Shown piece after piece: positions 32,910 through 41,540 of a stretch of DNA of 64,000 nt. Origin of the DNA: JBKBKN01 sp046294625. GTDB taxonomy: Bacteria > Bacteroidota > Bacteroidia > M30B66. Numbering within the stretch: position 1 is the stretch's first letter; every line of letters starts with the position of its first letter. The stretch is taken from the NCBI GenBank assembly GCA_046294625.1, contig JBKBKN010000007.1:82156-146155 (forward strand). Direction: 5' to 3'. The position numbers and the translations under genes are program-made. The notes under the pieces were generated by a model. That model saw only the letters and a list, made by a program, of their open reading frames with translations, was not told the origin of the DNA and did no database searches.

Positions 32910-34320
32910 AATCCACTTCCGTTGTGATGGTGGACCAGCTATCGGTTTAGGACATTTGACGCGCTCGCTTGCGCTCGCGCAAATGCTCGATTCCCTCTTT
33001 GAAGTGCATTTTCATTGCATCGAAGCACCTGATTCATTCAGGAAAGAACTTCGCTCACTGGGCTATTATTTTCATGCCCTTCAGCACAATGATGAATTCA
33101 CAGATGCCATTGCACAAGGCGACAAAGTGGTGATTGACCATTATGGCATTGGCATAGATCTACACCGCCGCATTCGTGCGAAAGGTGCTTTTCTGGCTTG
33201 CATTGACGACCTCCACGATAAGCCCTTCGATGCCGACCTCATCATCAATCATGCACCCGGTGTAAAAGCAGCGGATTATCAGGCACAGCCCAATACACAA
33301 TTTGCCCTTGGTCCGGGATATGCCTTGTTGCGTCCTGAATTTCTGGAAGCAGCAAGGCAACAAGCGCTGCGCGAAGCTAACAAAAATCTGCTCATCTGCT
33401 TTGGTGGTGCTGATTTCAACAACCTAAGTTGCCAAGCACTTCAAAGCTTGCGGAACAATGATTTTTTCGCGCAAATCCGCATCATCACCGGTTCAGCATT
33501 CCCCTTCAGGAATGAACTGGCACAGCAAGTGAAAAAAGACCCGCGTGTGCAATGGTACGAAAACCAAAGTGCAACAGAAATGCTCGCACACATGCAAGCC
33601 TGCACCTTTGCACTTGCTCCTGCAAGCAGTATTGCCTATGAGTTATTGGCGGCTGGTTGCGTTTGGCTGGGAGGATATTATGTGGACAATCAACGCAATA
33701 TCTATGAAGGATTCAAGGCATTAGGGGCAATGATCGATATGGGCGATTTGAATGAAATCCAGAAAAATTATATCAATCTTGAGAAAAAACTTAAAAGTGA
33801 TGCTGAACCTTCATTTAAATTAAAAGCAGGCTCAGAGAAAAAACTCTTAAAATCATTTATCAAGAAAAGTGAACTGCATTTCAGAAAAGCAAAATTGGAT
33901 GATGCCTTGCTTTTATTCAAATGGGCAAATGATAATGATGTACGCAAAAATTCTTTAAACCCCAATCCAATTATCTGGGAAGAGCATCTTAAATGGTATT
34001 CAAATAAGATAAACTCAGCACTTACTGTAATTTATATACTTGAATACAATCAAGTGCCTTTAGGTCAAATCCGACTCGACATGGTTGACGATTTCTGGCA
34101 AATTGACTATTCAATAGATAGTAGATTCAGAGGTATTAGCTTAGGCACATTAATGATAGATTTTGTAAAATCGCAAGCTGACATTTTTAATAAACTTTCA
34201 GCGTTGGTGAAGAAAGATAACTATGCATCTTTATATGTTTTCATTAACAATGGATTTCAAAAAATATCAGAGGAAGAGACAGATAAAGCCAATTTAATAA
34301 GATTTGAATACAAATTATGA
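32896..34320 (+). CDS. pseG: PseG-PseH fusion: UDP-sugar hydrolase plus GNAT N-acetyltransferase
   Basis: A 474-residue two-domain protein. Residues 1-290 are PseG (FRCDGGPAIGLGHLTRS with the catalytic-site His, IDHYGIG, LICFGGADFNNLS, ALAPASSIAYELLAAG), which removes UDP from the diacetamido sugar. Residues about 325-474 are a GNAT domain (FRKAKLDDALLLFKWAND, LGQIRLDM, IDSRFRGISLGTLMI), fitting PseH, which acetylates the 4-amino group one step earlier. In other bacteria these are usually separate proteins; the fusion completes the pathway because no stand-alone pseH is seen. Base composition drops sharply at the domain junction near 33750. Start overlaps pseF by 14 bp; the stop overlaps pseI by 4 bp (ATGA). 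Confidence 0.9.
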   Translation: MDRAKIHFRCDGGPAIGLGHLTRSLALAQMLDSLFEVHFHCIEAPDSFRKELRSLGYYFHALQHNDEFTDAIAQGDKVVIDHYGIGIDLHRRIRAKGAFLACIDDLHDKPFDADLIINHAPGVKAADYQAQPNTQFALGPGYALLRPEFLEAARQQALREANKNLLICFGGADFNNLSCQALQSLRNNDFFAQIRIITGSAFPFRNELAQQVKKDPRVQWYENQSATEMLAHMQACTFALAPASSIAYELLAAGCVWLGGYYVDNQRNIYEGFKALGAMIDMGDLNEIQKNYINLEKKLKSDAEPSFKLKAGSEKKLLKSFIKKSELHFRKAKLDDALLLFKWANDNDVRKNSLNPNPIIWEEHLKWYSNKINSALTVIYILEYNQVPLGQIRLDMVDDFWQIDYSIDSRFRGISLGTLMIDFVKSQADIFNKLSALVKKDNYASLYVFINNGFQKISEEETDKANLIRFEYKL

Positions 34321-35345
34321 CCATAAGAGAAATTATAAACAATCAAAACAAGCCCTTTATCATAGCAGAGATGTCGGGCAATCATAACCAATCGCTCGAC
34401 CGAGCCTTAGATATTGTAGATGCTGCTGCAAAAGCTGGAGCACATGCAATTAAACTGCAAACCTACACTGCTGATACAATGACTTTGCCAGGCGTCCACC
34501 GTATAGAAGATAAAAATTCATTATGGTATGGACGGGAGTTGCATGAATTGTATCAGGAGGCATATACCCCTTGGGAATGGCACAAACCTTTATTCGAAAG
34601 AGCTAAGGGACATGGCATTTTTGCTTTCAGTACTCCATTTGATGAAACAGCTGTAGATTTTTTGGAGAGTCTTGCAATGCCTTTTTATAAAATTGCATCA
34701 TTTGAGAATACAGATTGGCCCTTATTGAAAAAAGTAGCACAAACAAAAAAACCTGTAATTATGTCAACTGGTGCTGCTACAATTGCTTCAATTGATGAAG
34801 CTGTAAGCATACTAAGAGAAAATGGATGCAAGGAACTTATTTTACTAAAATGCACTAGCACTTATCCATCAAGTCCTGAAAATACTAATCTGTTAACAAT
34901 TCCACATATGTCACAACTATTTAATTGTGAAGTAGGCTTGTCTGACCATACTATGGGCATTGGAACAGCTCTAGCAGCTGTCGCTCTAGGTGCAAGAGTG
35001 ATTGAAAAACACTTCACCCTAAGAAGAGCAGACGGTGGTGTAGATTCTGCATTTTCAATAGAACCAGAAGAGTTGAAAAGCTTAGTAATTGAAAGTGAAC
35101 GCGCATATTTAGCTTTAGGCAAAATACAATATGGTGTTCAAAAAGCAGAAGAGAAAAGCTTGTTATACAAACGATCATTATTTGCTTCGCAGAATATTGT
35201 AAAGGGGGAAAAACTCACTAAGGAAAATATCAGAGTGATAAGACCTGGCACAGGTTTACAACCTAAATATTACGACTTAGTGATTGGCAAAACTGCTCAG
35301 GTAGATATTGCCCGCGGCACACCTTTAAGCTGGGATTTGATATGA
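34317..35345 (+). CDS. pseI: Pseudaminic acid synthase
   Basis: A 342-residue NeuB-family enzyme. It condenses the 6-deoxy-diacetamido sugar released by PseG with phosphoenolpyruvate to give pseudaminic acid. It has the NeuB barrel start PFIIAEMSGNHNQSLDRALDI, KLQTYTADTMT, FSTPFDETAVDFLE, KIASFE, LLKCTSTYPS and GLSDHTMGIG. The C-terminal SAF/antifreeze-like domain is also present (SLFASQNIVKGEKLTKENI). Length is standard. The sequence is clearly more AT-rich than the gene that follows. It overlaps pseG and the next gene by 4 bp each, so these are translationally coupled. Confidence 0.94.
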   Translation: MTIREIINNQNKPFIIAEMSGNHNQSLDRALDIVDAAAKAGAHAIKLQTYTADTMTLPGVHRIEDKNSLWYGRELHELYQEAYTPWEWHKPLFERAKGHGIFAFSTPFDETAVDFLESLAMPFYKIASFENTDWPLLKKVAQTKKPVIMSTGAATIASIDEAVSILRENGCKELILLKCTSTYPSSPENTNLLTIPHMSQLFNCEVGLSDHTMGIGTALAAVALGARVIEKHFTLRRADGGVDSAFSIEPEELKSLVIESERAYLALGKIQYGVQKAEEKSLLYKRSLFASQNIVKGEKLTKENIRVIRPGTGLQPKYYDLVIGKTAQVDIARGTPLSWDLI

Positions 35346-36025
35346 CCTTGCCTGTTTATCTTTTGCTGAGCGAAAAAAGCTGGCATGATGAGTTATTTGC
35401 CAATCTGCAGACGCGTGTTCCGGCACAATGGCATCGTATTCGGCAACGCGATGAATTCAACGAGTCGAAACTGCAATCAATAAATCCTGAATTGATTTTC
35501 ATTCCCCATTGGTCTTATATTATTCCTGCTGAGATCTATGATCATTTCACTTGTGTGGTATTTCACATGACCGATTTGCCTTATGGGCGCGGTGGAAGTC
35601 CCTTGCAAAATCTAATAGTTCGTGGACATAAGGAAACCCAAATTTCAGCAATCAGAGTAGGCAAAGGAATTGATACAGGTCCTGTTTATTTGAAAAAACC
35701 ACTGAGTTTGCACGGTACAGCCGAAGAGATTTTTATTCGTTCCACCAAAGTGATTGAAGAAATAATTGTGGAAATAGTGGAACAAAAACCCGAACCACAA
35801 GAACAAAAAGGTGAAGCGGTACTTTTTGAGCGGCGAAAACCCGAAGATGGCAACCTCAACCAATGTCAATCTATTGAGCAGGCTTATGACTACATTCGCA
35901 TGCTTGATGCCGAGGGCTATCCTGCTGCCTTTATCGAAACAGAGCGCTTTCGCTTTGAGTTCAGTCGAGCAAGTCTTAAAAACGGAAAAAAGATACTAGC
36001 CGATGTTCGAATCATTGAAAAATAA
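35342..36025 (+). CDS. Formyltransferase-like protein (possible sugar N-formyltransferase)
   Basis: A 227-residue protein related to the N-terminal domain of formyltransferases (Fmt, ArnA, PurN). Recognisable are the loop FHMTDLPYGRGGSPLQNLI, corresponding to the family's NxHxSLLPxYRGxxP, and GKGIDTGPVYLKKPL, corresponding to the conserved Asp loop. The catalytic His and Asp are present, but the position of the catalytic Asn (two before His) is Val in CVVFHMTD, so activity is uncertain. It starts in a 4-bp overlap with pseI and overlaps the PIG-L gene by 23 bp. A role in swapping N-acyl groups on pseudaminic acid is an inference from this context. Confidence 0.72.
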   Translation: MTLPVYLLLSEKSWHDELFANLQTRVPAQWHRIRQRDEFNESKLQSINPELIFIPHWSYIIPAEIYDHFTCVVFHMTDLPYGRGGSPLQNLIVRGHKETQISAIRVGKGIDTGPVYLKKPLSLHGTAEEIFIRSTKVIEEIIVEIVEQKPEPQEQKGEAVLFERRKPEDGNLNQCQSIEQAYDYIRMLDAEGYPAAFIETERFRFEFSRASLKNGKKILADVRIIEK

Positions 36026-36722
36026 ACGCATCATGCTCGTGGTGGCTCACCCCGACGATGAATTATTGGGCCTTGGAGCTACTATGCACCGCTTGATTCA
36101 TCAGGCCAAATGCATCACACATGTAGTTATTCTTGGCGAAGGCATTACCTCACGCTCCGACCAACGCAATGTGGAGCAGTGGAAAAAAGAGCTTGACATT
36201 CATCGCAAAAATATACATCAAGCACAGGCTAGCATTGGCTATCACAGCGTGAGCATTTACGATTTTCCTGACAATCGTTTCGACACGGTAGCCCTGCTCG
36301 ACATCATCAAAGTTGTTGAGAAAGAAAAAGCAGCTTTTCAACCCGATGTGATTTTCACACATCATGGCGGCGATGTGAATATTGACCATCAGCGCACCTT
36401 CGAAGCCGTGCTCACGGCATGCCGACCCATGGCTCATGAAAAAGTGAAAACCATAATCACTTTCGAAACCCCATCAGGCACTGAATGGCGTCTGCCCAGC
36501 GACCCGCGGCATTTTTTGCCAAACTTGTATTTCAGTGTAAGTGCCGAAGATGTGGAAGCTAAAATCAAAGGTATGGAGAGCTACGAATTTGAGCGCAGGC
36601 ACTATCCGCACCCTCGCTCCCCCGAAGCCCTTCGCATTCAAGCCCAACGCTGGGGCGTGGCTATTGGTTGCGATTATGCCGAAGCCTTCTGCTTGCTCAG
36701 AAACATTGTCGTGCTATCGTGA
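36003..36722 (+). CDS. PIG-L/LmbE family N-deacetylase
   Basis: A 239-residue protein of the PIG-L family, zinc enzymes that remove N-acetyl groups from sugars. The metal motif AHPDDELLGLG is at residues 15-25, and the second motif HHGGDVNIDHQR at about 121-132. The length is normal. It overlaps the formyltransferase-like gene by 23 bp; an internal Met (MLVVAHPDDE, 36033) would give a start just after that gene's stop. Next to a complete pseudaminic acid pathway, a deacetylase plus a formyltransferase-like protein suggests editing of an acetamido group on the nonulosonic acid or its precursor. Substrate unproven. Confidence 0.85.
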   Translation: MFESLKNKRIMLVVAHPDDELLGLGATMHRLIHQAKCITHVVILGEGITSRSDQRNVEQWKKELDIHRKNIHQAQASIGYHSVSIYDFPDNRFDTVALLDIIKVVEKEKAAFQPDVIFTHHGGDVNIDHQRTFEAVLTACRPMAHEKVKTIITFETPSGTEWRLPSDPRHFLPNLYFSVSAEDVEAKIKGMESYEFERRHYPHPRSPEALRIQAQRWGVAIGCDYAEAFCLLRNIVVLS

Positions 36723-36730
36723 TGCGGAGC

Positions 36731-36829
36731 CCGCTAATCGCTTCATGCAAAATGCCAATTGCCAATTGCCAAAAGCCAATCGTCAAAAGCCAACAGCTAA
36801 TTGACAAAAGCCAATTGCCAACCGCCTAG
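36731..36829 (+). repeat. GCCAA-family intergenic repeat (copy 3)
   Basis: Between the PIG-L gene and the gene at 36836. Built from tandem degenerate words such as TGCCAATTGCCAATTGCC, AAAAGCCAATCG and CAACAGCTAATTG. Same orientation as the other copies. Confidence 0.75.
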
Positions 36830-36835
36830 AAAACA

Positions 36836-38341
36836 ATGAAAATACTCTTTTTCGACACCTGGGGCACATGCCCGCAAATGGAAACTTCACTAGAGATTGC
36901 CGAAAAGCATCAGGCTGCAGGTGATCAAGTGCAGATTGTCAACATTGCGCTGCATTTGCCTTTTTTGGAATGGCTACCCGATTCAGGACCAGAGACTCGG
37001 GCCAAGATGAAAATCAGGTTTAAAAAATATGGCGATTGGGTTCGCCAAACAGGCATAGCCTTTCACACTGATTTAAAATGTAACAGAGCAGCGCTTCAAA
37101 CTAAGGTTCCCAAGTTTGAAAACATCGAAGCTCTCAAGAAGCACAAAGTTGATGACATTGACATAGGTATGGCAGTGGCATCTTCTTTGATTTCTCACAC
37201 CTGCGACGATCAGTGCAATTTGAATACCCACCGCACACTGCTCGAAAACATTTATAAAAGTGCATTGCTCGTGATGGACTCCTTTACAGCATGGCATGCG
37301 CATGTAAAACCCGATCTGGTGTACATTCGCAATGCCCGCACGGCTACCAACAGGCCCATTTTGAGAATATGTCGCAAACACAATTACAGAATATTGATTC
37401 ATGAGCGCGCCGGCGTGCTATCTCGCTACACCATCAACCCCAACTACTTCCACGACAGGCAGCTGCAATTGCAGCTCATGTGCGAACATTGGAAAAAGAG
37501 CACATTGAGTGAAGCTGAAAAAGAGCAAATTGGCGCTTCATTCTTTGATCAAAGAATGAAGGGAAAGAATGACGGTTACGTGTTCATTGGTGGACAAAAG
37601 AAAGAACTGCTCCCGGAAGATTGGGATCCGACCAAAAGAAACATCACCTTTTTTACCGGCTCCATCACCGAATTCGCAGCAATTGATGAAGAAAATCTTC
37701 CCGATTTGATTTTCAATAGCCAGATGGACGCGATTGCTCACATTGCCGATTTTCTGTCCAAAAAACCTGACTTTCGCTTTTATGTACGGCTGCATCCAAA
37801 TACTTCGCTGAGCTATAAACAAGAATATGAGCGTTGGTTGCACTTTGCCGAAGAAAACAAACACAGCATCCGCTTTATTGACGGAAAATCGCCGGTAGAT
37901 ACCTATGCGCTGGTGCGCAATAGCGAAAAAGTGATCGCACATATGAGCACCGTAGGCATCGAAGCAGTATATCTTGGCAAGCCAAGCATCATTGTAGGCA
38001 ATAGCTATTATTACAGATTGGGGGCTAACTATGTGCCGCAAAACGAAGATGAGCTTTATGAGCTGATATTGAATCCGGATTTACCTCCCAAAGACAAAAA
38101 AGGAGCACTCATCTATGGCTATTATTGGCAAACTTATGGGGAATCTTATCGGTTTTACAAGCCGGAAAATATTTACATAGGCACCTACAAAGGTATAGAT
38201 TTTCATCACATCGAGTTTGGCGACACTTTGAATCCAATGATCAACTCTGAAATCATTAAAAAAATGATGAAAAAAGAAGGAGTGTTGAACGCATCAAAGC
38301 ATATTTCTAAGACTTTAGTCAAAAAACTGATAAAAAAATAA
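36836..38341 (+). CDS. Unassigned glycan-locus protein, candidate GT-B glycosyltransferase
   Basis: A 501-residue cytosolic protein without signal peptide or membrane segments. The N-terminus MKILFFDTWGTCPQMETSLEIAEKH looks like the first Rossmann strand of a GT-B enzyme. The C-terminal half contains YVRLHPNTSLS, RFIDGKSPVDTYALVRNSEKVIAHMST and VYLGKPSIIVGNSYYY. This pattern (RxHPN, then a short-range GxEAxxxGKP) occurs in capsule-type transferases related to KpsC/KpsS and similar nucleotide-sugar-binding folds. A conserved Cys-rich patch HTCDDQCN lies near residue 120. It is 5 bp before the ABC permease gene. The transferase role and a CMP-pseudaminate donor are guesses from context. Confidence 0.6.
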   Translation: MKILFFDTWGTCPQMETSLEIAEKHQAAGDQVQIVNIALHLPFLEWLPDSGPETRAKMKIRFKKYGDWVRQTGIAFHTDLKCNRAALQTKVPKFENIEALKKHKVDDIDIGMAVASSLISHTCDDQCNLNTHRTLLENIYKSALLVMDSFTAWHAHVKPDLVYIRNARTATNRPILRICRKHNYRILIHERAGVLSRYTINPNYFHDRQLQLQLMCEHWKKSTLSEAEKEQIGASFFDQRMKGKNDGYVFIGGQKKELLPEDWDPTKRNITFFTGSITEFAAIDEENLPDLIFNSQMDAIAHIADFLSKKPDFRFYVRLHPNTSLSYKQEYERWLHFAEENKHSIRFIDGKSPVDTYALVRNSEKVIAHMSTVGIEAVYLGKPSIIVGNSYYYRLGANYVPQNEDELYELILNPDLPPKDKKGALIYGYYWQTYGESYRFYKPENIYIGTYKGIDFHHIEFGDTLNPMINSEIIKKMMKKEGVLNASKHISKTLVKKLIKK

Positions 38342-38345
38342 TCCC

Positions 38346-39191
38346 TTGCAAGTTAAAATATATGGCTCCAAAGAGCATCAAAAAACAGGCCCACTAGCGC
38401 ACTTTCGCGAAATGCTTGCCGATCTGCGTCAGGCTCAATACCTGGCCGTGCGCTTTGCCATACGTGATATCAAGGGTATGTACCGGCAATCGGTGCTCGG
38501 CATATTGTGGGCTTTTATCATCCCTGCAGTGAATACCCTTGTATGGATCATGCTGCGCAGCTCCGGTATTGTAAGCTTTGAGCACGAAGGCTTGCCATAT
38601 GTGGTGTATGTGTTTTCGGGCACCATGCTTTGGGCAGTATTTACCGAAAGTCTCTTGGCGCCGCTCGTGGAAACCACTGCCAACAAATCTATTCTATCTA
38701 AAATCAATTTTCCGAAAGAAGGGCTCATCATCGCAGGATTTTACAAACTGCTGTTCAACACCGGCATCAAAATTCTTTTGATTCTTGTTATGATGCTGGC
38801 ACATGGCATCTATCCAAACAGCAACATCATTTTATTTCCATTGGCTCTGATGGTGATGATAGTTACGGGGTTTGCGCTGGGATTGCTGCTGGCGCCGGTT
38901 GGACTGCTCTACACGGACATCGGAAAAGGATTGCCCATCTTCATGCAATTGTTTATGTATCTGAGTCCGGTCATTTATCTGGTACCACCAGAAGGCACAC
39001 TACGCACCATCATGACACTTAACCCGGTGACTCCTTTACTATCCAACTGTAGAAATTGGCTGATGGGCTTGCCGGGCGAATTTCTGCCATACTTTATTGC
39101 TATTAGCATGATTATGTTTGTTTTTCTGCTGATTGGTTGGTTTTTCTACCGGCTTTCTATTCCGGTGATTGTAGAACGCGCCAGCCAATAG
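38346..39191 (+). CDS. ABC-2 type polysaccharide export permease (Wzm-like)
   Basis: A 281-residue integral membrane protein with about six hydrophobic segments. It has the Wzm/TagG-type N-terminus RFAIRDIKGMYRQSVLGILWAFIIPAVNT, and GLLLAPVGLLYTDIGKGLPIFMQLFMYLSPVIY in the second half. It should form the channel of an ABC exporter for a lipid-linked surface glycan with the ATPase encoded 55 bp downstream. The start read here is TTG at 38346; an ATG (Met23, 38412) would still include the first membrane segment. The final codons (RASQ, stop) lie inside a GCCAA-family repeat, so the C-terminus may have been remodelled. Confidence 0.88.
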   Translation: MQVKIYGSKEHQKTGPLAHFREMLADLRQAQYLAVRFAIRDIKGMYRQSVLGILWAFIIPAVNTLVWIMLRSSGIVSFEHEGLPYVVYVFSGTMLWAVFTESLLAPLVETTANKSILSKINFPKEGLIIAGFYKLLFNTGIKILLILVMMLAHGIYPNSNIILFPLALMVMIVTGFALGLLLAPVGLLYTDIGKGLPIFMQLFMYLSPVIYLVPPEGTLRTIMTLNPVTPLLSNCRNWLMGLPGEFLPYFIAISMIMFVFLLIGWFFYRLSIPVIVERASQ

Positions 39192-39240
39192 CCAACTGTA
39201 AAAAGCCAGCCACCAATAGCCAATAGCCAACCACCAACAA
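39181..39240 (+). repeat. GCCAA-family intergenic repeat (copy 4)
   Basis: Starts inside the last codons of the permease gene, whose stop TAG lies in GCCAGCCAATAGCC, and fills the gap to wzt. Words CAATAGCCAA and CCACCAATAGCC recur. Confidence 0.75.
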
Positions 39241-39246
39241 ATAAAA

Positions 39247-40470
39247 ATGACCGAAGAAGTATTAGTCAGAGCCGAGCACGTTCGCAAAAAATTCTGTAAA
39301 GACCTCAAGCGCAGCCTATGGTATGGCATGCAGGACATATTCTCCTCTGGCAGCTCTGCACAACAAAATCTGCGTGAGCATGAGTTTTGGGCAGTACAGG
39401 ATGTGAGTTTTGAATTGCGCCGAGGTGAATGTCTGGGTTTAATTGGCCACAATGGTGCCGGCAAAAGCACGCTGCTCAAAATGCTCAATGGCCTGATCCG
39501 TCCGGACGGGGGCTACATCGAAATGAAAGGTAAAGTAGGTGCATTGATTGAATTAGGAGCCGGATTCAACCCAATACTCACCGGGCGGGAAAATATTTTT
39601 AACAATGCAGCCGTATTGGGCTTTTCGAAAAAAGATACCTTGGCAAAAATAGACGAGATCATCGCCTTTTCTGAGATAGAAGAGTTTCTCGATATGCCGG
39701 TACAGAATTACAGTTCGGGAATGAAAGTGCGGCTCGGCTTTGCCATCGCCGCACAAATGGAACCTGATATTTTGCTCATTGACGAAGTGCTGGCTGTAGG
39801 CGATCTGGGTTTTGCGCTCAAATGCTTCAAGCGCATGGATGAGTTGCTGAAGAACACTGCCATGATTTTCGTATCGCACAGTATGCCACAAGTGGCTCGC
39901 ATGAGCACCAAAATATTGATGATGGATCACGGAAAGCCTATTTATTACGATGATGATGTTTCGACCGGCATCACCAAATATTATGAACTACACAAAAACG
40001 AAGCAGCAAGTTATATTGGCGATCACAGCGCTTCTTTAGACAATGTAATATTGTCTGATGGAACACATATTTCCAGTGATGGAGAACCCTTCACCATCAA
40101 TTACGGAGACGATCTGCAAATAAGCTTCCAAATCAATTGTCCGAAGGCAATTGTCAATCCTTTACTCACCGTGGCTATTTACGATGTGGCGCAACGTAAC
40201 TTCGCCGAAATACCTGATTTCTCTAAACAGGTGCAGTTATCTGAAGTTAGTGGACATGTTACATTCAAGGTAACCATTCCCAAAACACAATTTGCACAAG
40301 GAAAGTATTCCATTGCAGTAAATTTTTATGAGAGAAAGGGGAAAGATGCACATCGCATTTTTAGAGTGCAATCAGCAGCCTTTTTTCATGTGCACAACCA
40401 AAGCCATGGCTGGGCGCCGATGCAATTGATGACGCAATGGGAGTATTCAACCCAAAAAACAAACGTATGA
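39247..40470 (+). CDS. ABC polysaccharide exporter ATPase with C-terminal carbohydrate-binding domain (Wzt-like)
   Basis: A 407-residue ATPase. The nucleotide-binding domain is at residues 1-245, with Walker A GHNGAGKST, the TagH/Wzt-type stretch GALIELGAGFNPILTGRENI, signature YSSGMKVRLGFAIA, Walker B ILLIDEVLAVGD and switch His in VSHSM. The remaining 150 residues (LQISFQINCP to QSAAFFHV) match the beta-sandwich tail of Wzt proteins that recognise the glycan end, as in O9a-type ABC export. So the exporter probably checks the terminal modification of its glycan before export. The next gene starts within its stop (ATGA). Confidence 0.93.
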   Translation: MTEEVLVRAEHVRKKFCKDLKRSLWYGMQDIFSSGSSAQQNLREHEFWAVQDVSFELRRGECLGLIGHNGAGKSTLLKMLNGLIRPDGGYIEMKGKVGALIELGAGFNPILTGRENIFNNAAVLGFSKKDTLAKIDEIIAFSEIEEFLDMPVQNYSSGMKVRLGFAIAAQMEPDILLIDEVLAVGDLGFALKCFKRMDELLKNTAMIFVSHSMPQVARMSTKILMMDHGKPIYYDDDVSTGITKYYELHKNEAASYIGDHSASLDNVILSDGTHISSDGEPFTINYGDDLQISFQINCPKAIVNPLLTVAIYDVAQRNFAEIPDFSKQVQLSEVSGHVTFKVTIPKTQFAQGKYSIAVNFYERKGKDAHRIFRVQSAAFFHVHNQSHGWAPMQLMTQWEYSTQKTNV

Positions 40471-41540
40471 TTCCGGTAACCAAAACCTTTTTACCCCCAA
40501 TAGATGCATATCAGACCATAGTACGTCGAGCCTGGGACAATGCCTGGATTACCAATCGGGGCGAACTGATTAAGGAGTTGGAAGATAAGCTTAAAACCCA
40601 TCTTGGTGTGCCGCATCTTACCATCACCACCAACGGCACCTTGCCGCTGCAGATTGCCATCAAAGCACTTGGACTCACAGGCGAAATCATTACCACTCCC
40701 TTCAGCTATGTGGCCACCACAGCATCTATCGTGTGGGAAGCTTGCACCCCCGTGTTTGTCGATATTCATCCCGAATACCTTACCATCGATGAGTCACTCA
40801 TTGAAGCCGCCATCACCCCAAACACTTCGGCTATTTTGGCTACCCATGTGTTTGGCAACCCCTGCCATATAGAAGCGATTGAAGCCATTGCACAAAAACA
40901 CCAACTCAAAGTGATTTACGATGCCGCGCATTGTTTTGGTGTTAACTACAAAGGCACTTCTATTTTCAATTATGGCGATGTGAGCACATGTAGCTTTCAT
41001 GCCACCAAGATTTTTCACACCGGCGAAGGTGGCGCCATGTTTAGCCCCAACGCCGAACTGCATCATAAGCTATACTACCATCATAACTTTGGACACAATG
41101 GCCCCTTGGATTTCTACGGGCTTGGTATCAATGCCAAAACATCTGAACTGCAAGCCGCTATGGGGCTTGCCGTATTTCCCTATATCGAAGAAATATTTGC
41201 AGCACGACAGAGCATCACCGATCTGTATCAAACACAATTGCAACATCCCGATATTCAACAGATGTTGTTGCGGGAACACACCCAATGGAATTACAGCTAT
41301 TTCCCAGTCATTTTCCGTGATGAGAAAATATGCCTGAAAATAGAAGCCGCCTTGAAAGCCTGCAACATCGTTCCGCGGCGTTATTTCTATCCATCGTTGA
41401 ACAGCTTGCCTTATGTGACTTATCGCCCTATGCCGGTGGCTGAAAAAGTGGCTGCTTCTATACTCTGCCTGCCACTCTATCATGGATTGAATGAGAAAGA
41501 TGTGCAACAAATCATTGAGATTATTCTGAAAAATGTCTGA
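40467..41540 (+). CDS. DegT/DnrJ/EryC1-family sugar aminotransferase
   Basis: A 357-residue PLP enzyme of the sugar aminotransferase family. Visible: PVTKTFLPPI, WITNRG, TNGTLPLQIAIKAL, PFSYVATTASI, ATHVFGNPCHIEAIE, YDAAHCFGV and the Schiff-base Lys in SFHATKIFHTGEGGA. It resembles enzymes making 4-amino-4,6-dideoxy or 3-amino sugars (VioA/FdtB type); the exact sugar is open. I prefer the ATG at 40467, which overlaps the wzt stop as ATGA and starts directly before the conserved MIPVTKTF; a start at 40437 would add ten residues inside wzt. It overlaps the ATP-grasp/epimerase gene by 8 bp, suggesting they modify the same sugar. Confidence 0.9.
   Translation: MIPVTKTFLPPIDAYQTIVRRAWDNAWITNRGELIKELEDKLKTHLGVPHLTITTNGTLPLQIAIKALGLTGEIITTPFSYVATTASIVWEACTPVFVDIHPEYLTIDESLIEAAITPNTSAILATHVFGNPCHIEAIEAIAQKHQLKVIYDAAHCFGVNYKGTSIFNYGDVSTCSFHATKIFHTGEGGAMFSPNAELHHKLYYHHNFGHNGPLDFYGLGINAKTSELQAAMGLAVFPYIEEIFAARQSITDLYQTQLQHPDIQQMLLREHTQWNYSYFPVIFRDEKICLKIEAALKACNIVPRRYFYPSLNSLPYVTYRPMPVAEKVAASILCLPLYHGLNEKDVQQIIEIILKNV

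Noticed and set aside
29252..35345. Legionaminic or sialic acid pathway instead of pseudaminic acid
   Set aside because: The first enzyme is the inverting PseB type, and PseC, PseG and PseI patterns all fit; no LegB- or NeuC-type gene is present.
29031..39240. CRISPR array in the GCCAA-rich stretches
   Set aside because: Repeats are degenerate words without constant spacers or unit length, and no cas genes are nearby.
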